Shown in pieces: positions 17,017-25,600 of a stretch of DNA of 42,024 nt (its first letter is position 1; the number at the start of each line of letters is the position of its first letter). Below the pieces are notes generated by a model, which was not told where the DNA came from, searched no databases, and saw only the letters and a program-made list of their open reading frames with translations. The DNA is from an uncultured Prevotella sp. (lineage in GTDB: Bacteria; Bacteroidota; Bacteroidia; Bacteroidales; Bacteroidaceae), in the NCBI GenBank assembly GCA_934272845.1, contig CAKQSF010000017.1:1-42024 (forward strand), read 5' to 3'. The position numbers and the translations under genes are program-made.

Positions 17017-17874
17017 ATGATGAAGAAAAGACGTTGGCACTGCCTTAAAGGACAGGAACCTACAGAACTGGATAAGCAGATCATGTACTGGGAAAACAAA
17101 GGAAAACTTGTGCCTACACGTGACCTTATAAAAACCCCTGAGCAGATAGAGGGAATACGACGCGCTGGTGTTATCAATACAGCGGTGCTCGATGCTGTTG
17201 CGGCAGAGATACACGCAGGCATGAATACGCAAGAGATTGACGATATATGTATGGAGGTATGTAAACAGAACGATGCCATACCAGCCTGCCTTAACTACGA
17301 AGGCTTCCCTAAAAGCGTGTGCACCAGCATCAACGAAGTGGTGTGTCACGGCATCCCTAAGGAAACAGACGTGCTACAGGAAGGCGACATTGTCAACGTT
17401 GACTTCACTACAATAAAAGACGGATACTATGCCGATGCCTCACGTATGTTCATCATTGGCAAGACAACACCAGAGAAGGAACAACTCGTTAAGGTGGCGA
17501 AAGAGTGCTTAGAGATAGGCATGGAGGCGGCAAAGCCATTCTCTTTCGTAGGCGACATAGGTCATGCCATAGAGAAACACTGTAAGAAATACCACTACGG
17601 CGTGGTGCGCGACCTCTGTGGTCACGGTGTAGGACTACAGTTCCATGAGGAGCCTGAGGTGCTGCATTACGGTCATAAGGGCACTGGTATGCTACTTGTG
17701 CCAGGTATGGTGTTCACCATCGAGCCAATGATAAACATGGGTTCGTGGAAGGTATTTATAGATGCCGACGATGAATACGGTTGGGAAGTGATAACAGAAG
17801 ACGAACTACCTTCTGCTCAATGGGAACACACGCTGCTCATGACCGACCATGGTGTGGAGATTCTTACATACTAA
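17017..17874 (+). CDS. map: Methionine aminopeptidase, type I
   Basis: This 285-residue metalloenzyme removes the initiator methionine from nascent proteins. The five metal ligands are present with canonical spacing: D129, D140, H203, E236 and E270. The substrate-contacting H111 is in VVCHGIP. The N-terminus carries about 30 extra residues compared with E. coli Map (MMKKRRWHCLKGQEPTELDK...), a short extension seen in some bacterial type I enzymes. The start is a double ATG at 17017 or 17020. The region just before it is the end of an inverted-repeat element and lacks a clear ribosome binding site. The stop codon TAA coincides with the target duplication of another repeat element. Confidence 0.95.
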   Translation: MMKKRRWHCLKGQEPTELDKQIMYWENKGKLVPTRDLIKTPEQIEGIRRAGVINTAVLDAVAAEIHAGMNTQEIDDICMEVCKQNDAIPACLNYEGFPKSVCTSINEVVCHGIPKETDVLQEGDIVNVDFTTIKDGYYADASRMFIIGKTTPEKEQLVKVAKECLEIGMEAAKPFSFVGDIGHAIEKHCKKYHYGVVRDLCGHGVGLQFHEEPEVLHYGHKGTGMLLVPGMVFTIEPMINMGSWKVFIDADDEYGWEVITEDELPSAQWEHTLLMTDHGVEILTY

Positions 17875-18067
17875 GTAATATTAAAAAATAACTTATTCAG
17901 TTTTTATATTGTTAGAGTAATGTCTTCTTACGCATTTTTTATCTCATCTTGCTGGCTATTTTGTGGCTATTCATCAGTCACGATGCTCGCATCGCTCCTT
18001 CTTCATATCCCCAAGATATCTCAGCAATCTGAGGCAAAAACTGCGTAAGTTATTTTTTCAACATTAC
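17875..18067. mobile_element. 193-bp MITE-like element, copy A
   Basis: The element begins GTAATATTAAAAAATAACTT and its end reads, as reverse complement, GTAATGTTGAAAAAATAACT. The terminal inverted repeats are about 27 bases. It is flanked by TAA on both sides (17872-17874 and 18068-18070), a 3-bp target duplication in which the left TAA is the map stop codon. The interior holds a perfect hairpin CGATGC-TC-GCATCG and forms an imperfect long palindrome. A second 193-bp copy, about 90% identical by eye, is at 29135-29327. No coding capacity, so it would depend on a transposase elsewhere. Confidence 0.85.
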
Positions 18068-18103
18068 TAAATCTTCGGAAAACATTTCTTAAATGGAATA
18101 GAC

Positions 18104-19132
18104 ATGGAAGAAGATAAATACATACTCGCTATCGAGAGTTCTTGTGATGACACCTCAGCGGCAGTGCTGAAGGGACGTGTGTTGCTCAGCAACGTTACGG
18201 CATCGCAGGACGTACACAGAGAATACGGCGGCGTTGTGCCAGAACTTGCTTCACGAGCACATCAACAGAACGTGGTGCCCGTAGTAGATGCAGCCATCAA
18301 ACGTGCCGGCATCACCAAAGAACAACTGTCTGCCGTTGCCTTCACCCGTGGTCCAGGCCTGATGGGTTCGCTCCTTGTAGGCGTAAGTTTTGCAAAAGGT
18401 TTTGCTCGTTCCTTAGGCATACCCCTTATTGATGTAAACCACCTTCAGGGGCATGTCATGGCACATTTCATAAAGGAGAGCGAGGACGACAACCACGAAC
18501 CGCCACTACCATTCCTCTGTCTGCTTGTCAGTGGAGGTAACTCACAGATAGTAAAGGTCAACGCCTACAACGACATGGAGGTGTTAGGACAGACCATCGA
18601 CGACGCGGCAGGCGAGGCAATAGACAAGTGTTCTAAGGTAATGGGAATGGGATACCCTGGTGGTCCTATCATCGACAGACTGGCACGACAAGGCAACCCC
18701 AAGGCATATACGTTCGCTGAGCCACACATTCCAGGACTGGACTACAGTTTTTCTGGCCTGAAGACATCGTTCCTCTATAACATGCAGAAGTGGGTTAAGG
18801 AAGACCCAGACTTCATTGAGCATCACAAGGAGGACATAGCGGCGAGCCTTGAGTGGACAATTGTCGACATACTGATGAAGAAATTGAAACTGGCTGTTAA
18901 GCAAACGGGCATCAAACATGTAGCGGTAGCAGGCGGAGTGTCTGCCAATAACGGTCTGCGTAACGCCTTTCACGATTACGCCAAGCGCTTTGGCTGGACG
19001 GTATACATACCGAAGTTCTCCTTCACTACCGACAATGCTGCCATGATAGGTTGCGTAGGCAGTTTCAAGTTGCGCGACAAAGACTTCTGTTCTATCGATG
19101 CACCAGCATTCTCAAAGGTAACGTTCAAGTAA
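18104..19132 (+). CDS. tsaD: tRNA N6-adenosine threonylcarbamoyltransferase
   Basis: This 342-residue protein transfers threonylcarbamoyl to A37 of ANN-decoding tRNAs (t6A), acting with TsaB and TsaE. The ASKHA fold is marked by AIESSCDDTSAA (9-20), the metal-binding histidines H113 and H117 in HLQGHVMAH, LLVSGGNSQI and VAGGVSANNGLR. The length is normal. It is preceded by MITE copy A and followed by a 66-bp tandem array. No promoter with a clear TAnnTTTG box is visible within the short gap. tsaB and tsaE are not in the window. Confidence 0.96.
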   Translation: MEEDKYILAIESSCDDTSAAVLKGRVLLSNVTASQDVHREYGGVVPELASRAHQQNVVPVVDAAIKRAGITKEQLSAVAFTRGPGLMGSLLVGVSFAKGFARSLGIPLIDVNHLQGHVMAHFIKESEDDNHEPPLPFLCLLVSGGNSQIVKVNAYNDMEVLGQTIDDAAGEAIDKCSKVMGMGYPGGPIIDRLARQGNPKAYTFAEPHIPGLDYSFSGLKTSFLYNMQKWVKEDPDFIEHHKEDIAASLEWTIVDILMKKLKLAVKQTGIKHVAVAGGVSANNGLRNAFHDYAKRFGWTVYIPKFSFTTDNAAMIGCVGSFKLRDKDFCSIDAPAFSKVTFK

Positions 19133-19190
19133 GTAAAACATTAAAAGTTAAGAATAAAAAAATATGATTACTACAGTAGGAGTGAAGAGC

Positions 19191-19490
19191 CTACAGCAGA
19201 ATATCCTTGCAACAACGATATAGAAAGGCAGTGCGTCATAGGGTGCATCATCAAGCCAACAACAGAATATCCTTGCAACAACGATATAGAAAGGCAGTGC
19301 GTCATAGGGTGCATCATCAAGCCAACAACAGAATATCCTTGCAACAACGATATAGAAAGGCAGTGCGTCATAGGGTGCATCATCAAGCCTACAACAGAAT
19401 ATCCTTGTAACAACGATATAGAAAGGCAGTGCGTCATAGGGTGCATCATCAAGCCAACAACAGAATATCCTTGTAACAACAATATAGAAA
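19191..19490. repeat. 66-bp tandem repeat (minisatellite) between tsaD and pncC
   Basis: A 66-base unit is repeated with almost no change, with its ATATCC motif at 19201, 19267, 19333, 19399 and 19465 (four full units and part of a fifth). Units differ only at single positions, for example TTGCAAC against TTGTAAC. As 66 is divisible by 3, long open frames exist on both strands, but they look non-genic. The surrounding 472-base gap holds no other gene that I can see. Confidence 0.9.
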
Positions 19491-19604
19491 GTTATTCAGA
19501 GGAAATAAAAGTAATCATAATTTTTAATTATTAGTTTTTAATGTTTAATTTACAATAGTAATAATAACTTTTAATTATTAATTTTTAATTCTTAATATAA
19601 TAAC

Positions 19605-20138
19605 ATGGAATTAGAAAGCAAAGTACTAAGTAAAGAGATACTTTATAAACTTTATGAGTCAGGCAAGACCATCGCTACAGCGGAGTCATGCACCAGTGGT
19701 CGCATTGGTGAGGTAATAACAGCAGTACCAGGTGCCTCTGCCTATTATAAAGGCGGCACAATATGTTATTCTGACGAGGCTAAGAGCAAGGTATTGGGCA
19801 TTGACGCCGACCTTATAGCAGAGAAAAATGCAGTCAGTGAGGAAGTTGCCAAGGAGATGGTGAAGGGTATTATCAACCTCCTCGGTACCGACTATGCAAT
19901 TGCTACCACCGGTTTCGCAGGTCCTGGAGCAGAGGCTGGCATCCCAGTAGGCACCATTTGGGTAGCCTGTGGCACCGCTGACGACATCCGTACGCTAAAA
20001 CTAGAGGGCGATGAGGGCCGTGAGACTAACCTCCGCAACGCTACCAACAAGGCACTACAGTTCTTTGTTAGTTACCTCAAGGAGATATTCCCAGAGCCTG
20101 ACGACATGGATCAAGTGCCAGCGCCAGAGGCTAAGTAA
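19605..20138 (+). CDS. pncC: Nicotinamide-nucleotide amidase (CinA C-terminal domain)
   Basis: This 177-residue protein is the stand-alone CinA C-terminal domain. PncC hydrolyses nicotinamide mononucleotide to nicotinate mononucleotide and ammonia, recycling the by-product of DNA ligase. Signature segments are TIATAESCTSGRIGEVIT (22-39), the YYKGGTICYSDEAKS region, and TTGFAGPGAEAGIPVGTIWV. The N-terminal pyrophosphatase domain of full CinA is absent. It ends with a short acidic, proline-containing tail. An inverted-repeat element follows 5 bases after its stop. Confidence 0.9.
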   Translation: MELESKVLSKEILYKLYESGKTIATAESCTSGRIGEVITAVPGASAYYKGGTICYSDEAKSKVLGIDADLIAEKNAVSEEVAKEMVKGIINLLGTDYAIATTGFAGPGAEAGIPVGTIWVACGTADDIRTLKLEGDEGRETNLRNATNKALQFFVSYLKEIFPEPDDMDQVPAPEAK

Positions 20139-20143
20139 CGAAA

Positions 20144-20385
20144 TAAGCAGGTGTACAAAATTGTTATAGAAAACAATAATGTTCACATATAGGTGCTTAC
20201 CTAATATTGGTGGCACCCTCTTGGTGCATCTATTTTCTTTCTTTTCAGTCGCAATTTCCTTTTTTTTCAGCCGCAATGTCCTTTCTTTTCAGTCGCAATG
20301 TCTGCATTTTAACTTCAAAGAAAGTAAATAACTGTATCAAAAAAGAATACGCCCAAGATAAAGAATAATTTAGAGCACTTGCTTA
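20144..20385. repeat. 242-bp inverted-repeat (MITE-like) element between pncC and the DUF5362-like gene
   Basis: The left end reads TAAGCAGGTGTACAAAATTG. The right end as reverse complement reads TAAGCAAGTGCTCTAAATTA, matching the termini of the element at 16784-17016. It fills nearly the whole gap between the two genes. Inside are a GCACC-loop-GGTGC hairpin near 20212 and three 22-bp direct repeats. No clean target duplication is seen. Confidence 0.6.
20242..20303. repeat. Three 22-bp direct repeats
   Basis: Copies of TTTTCAG(T/C)CGCAAT(T/G)TC start at 20242, 20264 and 20286. The period is exactly 22 bases, or two helical turns. They lie inside the 242-bp inverted-repeat element and upstream of the gene at 20421. 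Confidence 0.75.
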
Positions 20386-20420
20386 ACTCCTATAACATTA
20401 ATAACTAAAAACTAACGAGT

Positions 20421-20834
20421 ATGGAAGGATTGGAGAACCTTAAAATCACGGAAGGCATAAAGAATGACCTTCTAACGTCAACGAAATGGACTAAGTTCTT
20501 AGCCGTAACAGGCACAGTAGCCATGGTAATCACCGCATTAGTAGGACTCTGCATGATATGTATAGGTGACGGTGCGGCACAGAAAGCAATGGGTATATGT
20601 TACGTTATTGTGATAGCCCTTTACGTCTATCCACTAAAAAAGATGTTCAACATAGTCCGAACTACTCGTGAAGCGATGAACGATGTTAGCCAAGAGTCAT
20701 TGGAACAAGCAACGTCTAACCTCTCTTCACTGACAAAGTTTATGGGAATCCTGACGATAATAGTTTTAGTTATTTATGCCATAGCAATATTAGGCGGAAT
20801 AATAGCGGGTGTATCGCTGTTAGGAACACTATAG
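20421..20834 (+). CDS. Small integral membrane protein, DUF5362-like
   Basis: This 137-residue protein has about three hydrophobic spans: residues 27-50 and 55-75 close together, and 107-136 at the C-terminus. Between them is a helical, charged loop (KKMFNIVRTTREAMNDVSQESLEQATSNLSSLTKF). It resembles the DUF5362 family found in Bacteroidota, whose function is unknown. It has no catalytic motif. It sits alone between two inverted-repeat elements (20144-20385 and 20928-21124). Confidence 0.65.
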   Translation: MEGLENLKITEGIKNDLLTSTKWTKFLAVTGTVAMVITALVGLCMICIGDGAAQKAMGICYVIVIALYVYPLKKMFNIVRTTREAMNDVSQESLEQATSNLSSLTKFMGILTIIVLVIYAIAILGGIIAGVSLLGTL

Positions 20835-20927
20835 CGAGAAGCAAACATAAACATCGAGAAAGACATAAATGCAAGCGCAACACTAACATAAAACGTACGG
20901 TGTTGCGCTTGTATTTTGAGGTTATAG

Positions 20928-21124
20928 AGTGACGGTAAAAACAACTTGGTACGATTTATCGGAGTGAATTCGTAATAGATAATGCTTCCTTATCATGCCT
21001 TTTGTGGATATTTAGGAGCCATTCATGCAATCACAATGCATTGCATAGCAAAATCTTTATGTCTCCAAACTATCTCAAAAGTCTATGACATAAATCATAT
21101 CAATTTATTTTTTTTACCGTCACT
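20928..21124. mobile_element. 197-bp MITE-like element, distinct termini
   Basis: The termini AGTGACGGTAAAAA (20928-20941) and TTTTTACCGTCACT (21111-21124) are perfect inverted repeats, and pairing continues less perfectly inwards. The centre contains ATGCAAT-loop-ATTGCAT. Its middle portion (TTTTGTGGATATT... and CATTCATGCAATCACAATGC) resembles the interior of the 193-bp elements, so it may be a diverged relative. I could not find a 3-bp target duplication. It fills the gap before the MATE gene. Confidence 0.7.
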
Positions 21125-21166
21125 GGAAGTAAAAGAAGAATTAGAACACATTCAAGGATAACACAA

Positions 21167-22522
21167 ATGACGACGAAACAATCACAATCAGATATGCTGC
21201 ACGGCCCTATGATGTGGAAGATAGTGCTCTTCGCATTGCCCCTTGCAGCCACCAGCGCGCTGGAACAGATCTTTAACTCCGTTGATGTAGCCGTGGTAGG
21301 TCGCTTTGCCAGTAGTGAGGCACTGGCAGCAGTAGGTGCCAACGCACCTGTAATAAGCCTCTTCATAACCCTAGTGGTGGGCATTTCGCTCGGTGCCAAC
21401 GCCATATTGTCGAACTTTATAGGGCAAAAAGACAACGAAGGCATATCCCGCGGCGTACAGACTACACTGCTGATGGGACTGGGAGTGGGCATACTCTTCA
21501 TGCTCTGCGGACTGCTTATCGCCCAACCTATGCTTGCCGCCATCGACACTCCACGCGAAGTGCTTAGCGACGCGGTGCTGTATCTGCGTGTTTACTTTGT
21601 GGGAATACCGTTTCTTGTTATCTTCAACTTCTGTTCTGCCATACTTCGCAGCATGGGCGATACTCGCCGCCCTCTCTACATCCTCGTTGTGGCAGGAGTG
21701 GTAAACACTATTCTCAACCTCGTCTTCGTCATAGTGTTCCACCTCGGAGTGGCAGGAGTAGCCATAGCCACAAGCATAGCCAACGCACTGAGTGCGTCAA
21801 TAGTGGTCTATCTCTTAACGAAAGAACAGGGTCCTTTCTGTCTTCATCTGCGAGGTATGCGCCTTTACAAGCGCGAGATGCGACGCATACTGAAGATAGG
21901 TGTGCCCGCTGGTATACAGGGCATGGTGTTTGCCGTGAGCAATATCATCATCCAGTCAGAGATAAACAGTTACGGTCCTTATGCCGTTGCAGGCTCTGCC
22001 GCAGCCCTTAACTTTGAATACTACTGCTATTACATAATCAGTGCCTTCAACGGTGCCGCCATAACCTTCATCGGGCAGAACTACGGTGCAGGTAAGATGG
22101 ACCGCGTTAGCAGCGTGTTCCGCATCTGTATGGGGTGGGCTTTAGTGCTCTCCTGCGCCGCCAACCTCTTCTTCGTGTTCCTAAAGCCATTCTTTCTCAG
22201 TCTGTTTACAGCCGACCCACAGGTGTATCAGTACGGCAGTGAGCGCATGTTGATAGTTCTCTCCGTGCAGTGGATAGCCTGCAGTTACGAGATTTCAGCG
22301 TCGGCACTACGTGGCATGGGCATCAGCATACCGCCAACGGTACTCGTCATCTTCGGCACCTGCGTGTTACGAGTGGCGTGGGTTTACCTCATCTGCCCAG
22401 CATGGCACAGTTTCGGTGCCCTTATGACGGTCTATCCCGTGTCGTGGGCAGTAACAGGCATAATGGTCCTCACGATGTTTATGTACGTTATGAAGAAGGT
22501 AGAGCGAGAAGGTTGCATATAG
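21167..22522 (+). CDS. MATE-family multidrug/cation efflux transporter
   Basis: This 451-residue inner-membrane protein is predicted to have 12 transmembrane helices and to export organic cations or drugs in exchange for Na+ or H+. Early family signatures are PMMWKIVLFALPLAATSALEQ, FNSVDVAVVGRFASSEALAAVG and the corresponding second-half segment FNGAAITFIGQNYGAGKMDR (about residues 297-316). Length and the two-lobed repeat fit the family. The substrate cannot be predicted. The start is taken at the ATG at 21167, 43 bases after a MITE-like element, which may therefore supply or affect its leader. Confidence 0.9.
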   Translation: MTTKQSQSDMLHGPMMWKIVLFALPLAATSALEQIFNSVDVAVVGRFASSEALAAVGANAPVISLFITLVVGISLGANAILSNFIGQKDNEGISRGVQTTLLMGLGVGILFMLCGLLIAQPMLAAIDTPREVLSDAVLYLRVYFVGIPFLVIFNFCSAILRSMGDTRRPLYILVVAGVVNTILNLVFVIVFHLGVAGVAIATSIANALSASIVVYLLTKEQGPFCLHLRGMRLYKREMRRILKIGVPAGIQGMVFAVSNIIIQSEINSYGPYAVAGSAAALNFEYYCYYIISAFNGAAITFIGQNYGAGKMDRVSSVFRICMGWALVLSCAANLFFVFLKPFFLSLFTADPQVYQYGSERMLIVLSVQWIACSYEISASALRGMGISIPPTVLVIFGTCVLRVAWVYLICPAWHSFGALMTVYPVSWAVTGIMVLTMFMYVMKKVEREGCI

Positions 22523-22647
22523 TTCGTGGCTGTTGCTCCGCTATCTGCATCGTTAGTTATGTTCACATGAACTTAAAAACACGTATAAATACGTGTGCAA
22601 GATTCAAAAAAATGCAGAAGTCATAACGTTATTTTGGAAAAAATAAC

Positions 22648-22655
22648 TACCTTTG
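22648..22655 (+). promoter_or_regulatory. -7 box of the CotH-dockerin gene
   Basis: TACCTTTG lies 30 bases before the start codon at 22685. The gap from the MATE gene is 162 bases. Confidence 0.5.
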
Positions 22656-22684
22656 TGCCGTAAACGACCTAACCTGAGCAAGTT

Positions 22685-25600
22685 ATGAATAGAATAAGAA
22701 CAATGATACTGTTGCTCGCCATGTGTGTGGCAATGGTGTCAGCCCAAACGAAAGTATGGGTTGATGTAACAGACCAATACGTTGTCAATCCGAGGTTTGA
22801 CAATAATAACTACAATGGCTGGAGCGGCACAGCCTATGGTGCAGCCAATCCAAAGGAGAATGCGGAGCATTATAATAGAAACTACGATACCTATCAAACG
22901 CTGACGGGACTACAGTCTGGCAAATACCGTGTCAGTCTTGATGCGTTCTATCGAATGGGCTCAGCATCCAATGACTATAAAACTTATCGTGAGGGGAACA
23001 TTGCATCCTCCCAGCACGCAGTGCTCTACGCTCGTTCCACTTCAGGCGAGGTAACAGCGTTACTACCATCTGCCAGCAGTGGTGCCACAACGCAAAACCT
23101 TGGAGGAGCAGTATCACGAGTAGGATGGAACGAGTTTATTCCAAATAATATGGAAGCAGCATACTATTGGTTTGCTGCAGGATATTATGACAATTCCATA
23201 GAGGTAACCGTAGGTAGTGATGGCAAACTGACCATCGGTATAAGGAAAACAGAAACGATAAGCAATGACTGGACCTGTCTCGACAATTGGAAACTGGAAT
23301 ATTATACCGACCTTATCATGGCAACCTCCGTGTCGCTCGACAATACAACTATGTCGCTTGTGCGGGGCGAGACCGGACAGTTAAAGGCTACGGTGTCTCC
23401 GAGTGACGCTACATGTAAAACTGTTTCATGGAGTTCCAATAACACTTCTGTTGCAACAGTTGATGACGATGGCGTCGTTACAGCACATGCTGTGGGCACC
23501 GCTGTCATTACTGCCACTACGCAAGATGGTTCAAATAAGCGCACACGGTGTACTGTTACGGTAGGCAATCCCGCTGTGCCAACAGCGCAAAACGTTGTGA
23601 TAAACGAGATAATGGCTGCCAACATCGACGAGTATCGTGACCCTTCAACCAACTTCGGCTCATGGGTAGAACTATATAATCCAACAGACAAGACCGTAAA
23701 ACTTGGTGGGATTTATGTAACTGACGATGCAACGAATTTAAAGAAGCATCGTCTCGTGGACGATTACGGACTGCTTCCTGCGCATGGTTATGCAGTGCTT
23801 AACTTCGATCATCATGAGGCTTTCACACAGTTGTCATGGCGCCAGATAGACGATAAACTCAATGCTGACGGAGGAACGATAATCCTCTCTGATGGCAGTA
23901 GCATCCTTGCGCAACAGGACTATCCCGCTGCTATAGCGCGAACCAGTTACGCTCGCACCACGGACGGTGGAGCAGAGTGGGGTACTACAGCCAATCCTAC
24001 GCCATCGGCAAGCAATAATAATTGTGGGGGATATGCCACAAAGCGCCTTGATGACCCATTAGTCACCCCTGATGGACAACTCTTCAGTGGTTCTATCAAT
24101 GTCGTAGTAAACATACCGTCAGGCGCAATGCTGCGGTATACCACCGATGGAACAACGCCAACCATGACCAACGGCATGACGGAAACTACGGGTCGCTTCA
24201 CCGTGAACAAGACTACATGCTACCGTTTCCGCCTGTATAAGGATGGATACTTACCGAGCCGTGTCATCACGCGTACCTTTATATATAATAATGGCAAAGA
24301 GTCGTTCCCAATAATCTCCGTTGTTACAGACCCACAGTCGCTCTTCCAGTCAGACTATGCCATATTCAATAATAGCCCATACGGTCGGCCTGGCAATGGA
24401 CAAGTGGTGAAATATAATGCTAATATGGACTGGGACCGTCCCGTAAACTTTGAGTATATCAGTAAGAACAACGAGTGTCTGATAAATCAAGAGTGTGACC
24501 TCTCTGCCTGTGGAGGCTGGAGTAGAGCAAACTCTCCACACTCTTTTAAACTGAAAGCCAACAAACGCTTCGACGGCATGAACAGTTTTGATGCGCAATT
24601 GTTTGCAGAAAAGCCGTACTTAAAGCATAAGGTGCTACAGATTCGCAACGGTGGCAATGACTTTTATTGCCGTATCAAGGACGCTGCCGTGCAACAGATA
24701 GCAGCCCGCAGCGGTCTTTACGTGGAGTATCAGTCATGGCAGCCAGTGCATGTATATGTCAATGGATCCGCTTATGCAGTGCTCAATATGCGCGAACCCA
24801 ACAATAAACATTACGGATATGCTAACTACGGCATCGACACTGACCTTATGGACCAGTTTGAGATATGCCCAGACTCAGGTTATGTGCAGAAGGCCGGCAC
24901 CATAGATGCCTTCAATCACCTTTACGATCTCTCTGCCAATGCCGCTGACGCCAAAGCGTATGCGGAGATAGAGAAACTCGTAGATATCGACGAATACGTC
25001 AATTACATGGCCACAGAATTATATGCTGGTGGTACTGATTGGCCTCAGAACAACGTCAAGGGCTTCCGCAGTACGGAGGACGGTCGTTTCCGCTTCGTGC
25101 TCTTCGATCTCGATGGTGCCCTTTCTACCTCCAGTCCGCTCAATGCTTTCTTTAATAAACAGAACTACACCTTCGACACTCGCCACGGATACGACTGGTC
25201 AAAGAGTCAGAACATAGAAGGAACACGAGTGAGCGGAGAGATAAAGTTCGTTACCATCTTCCGCAATATGTTGCAGAACGACACCTTCCGCAAGAAGTTC
25301 ATCGATGCCTTCTGCCTAATGGGAGGTTCCGTGTTTACGCCAGAAAGAGTAGAGAGCATAGTCAACGAGATGGCTACTACACTTGCGCTCGGAGGTTATG
25401 TAAATCCTTATAACACAGCGAACCAAATCATCAACGGTTTCACTGACTCACGCTACAAGCAACTCGTAAACCATATAAAGGGTGTCAGCGAGATGAAACT
25501 CTCTAGCGTAGAGAAACAGTCGGTAGCCTTCGACAGTAACATAGACGGTGCAGCGATACTGCTCAACGGCATGGAAGTGCCTACAGGCAAATTCAATGGC

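Noticed and set aside
19171..19482. Repetitive open frames on both strands in the 66-bp array
   Set aside because: A unit length divisible by 3 keeps frames open by chance. No ribosome site, domain or homology is visible.
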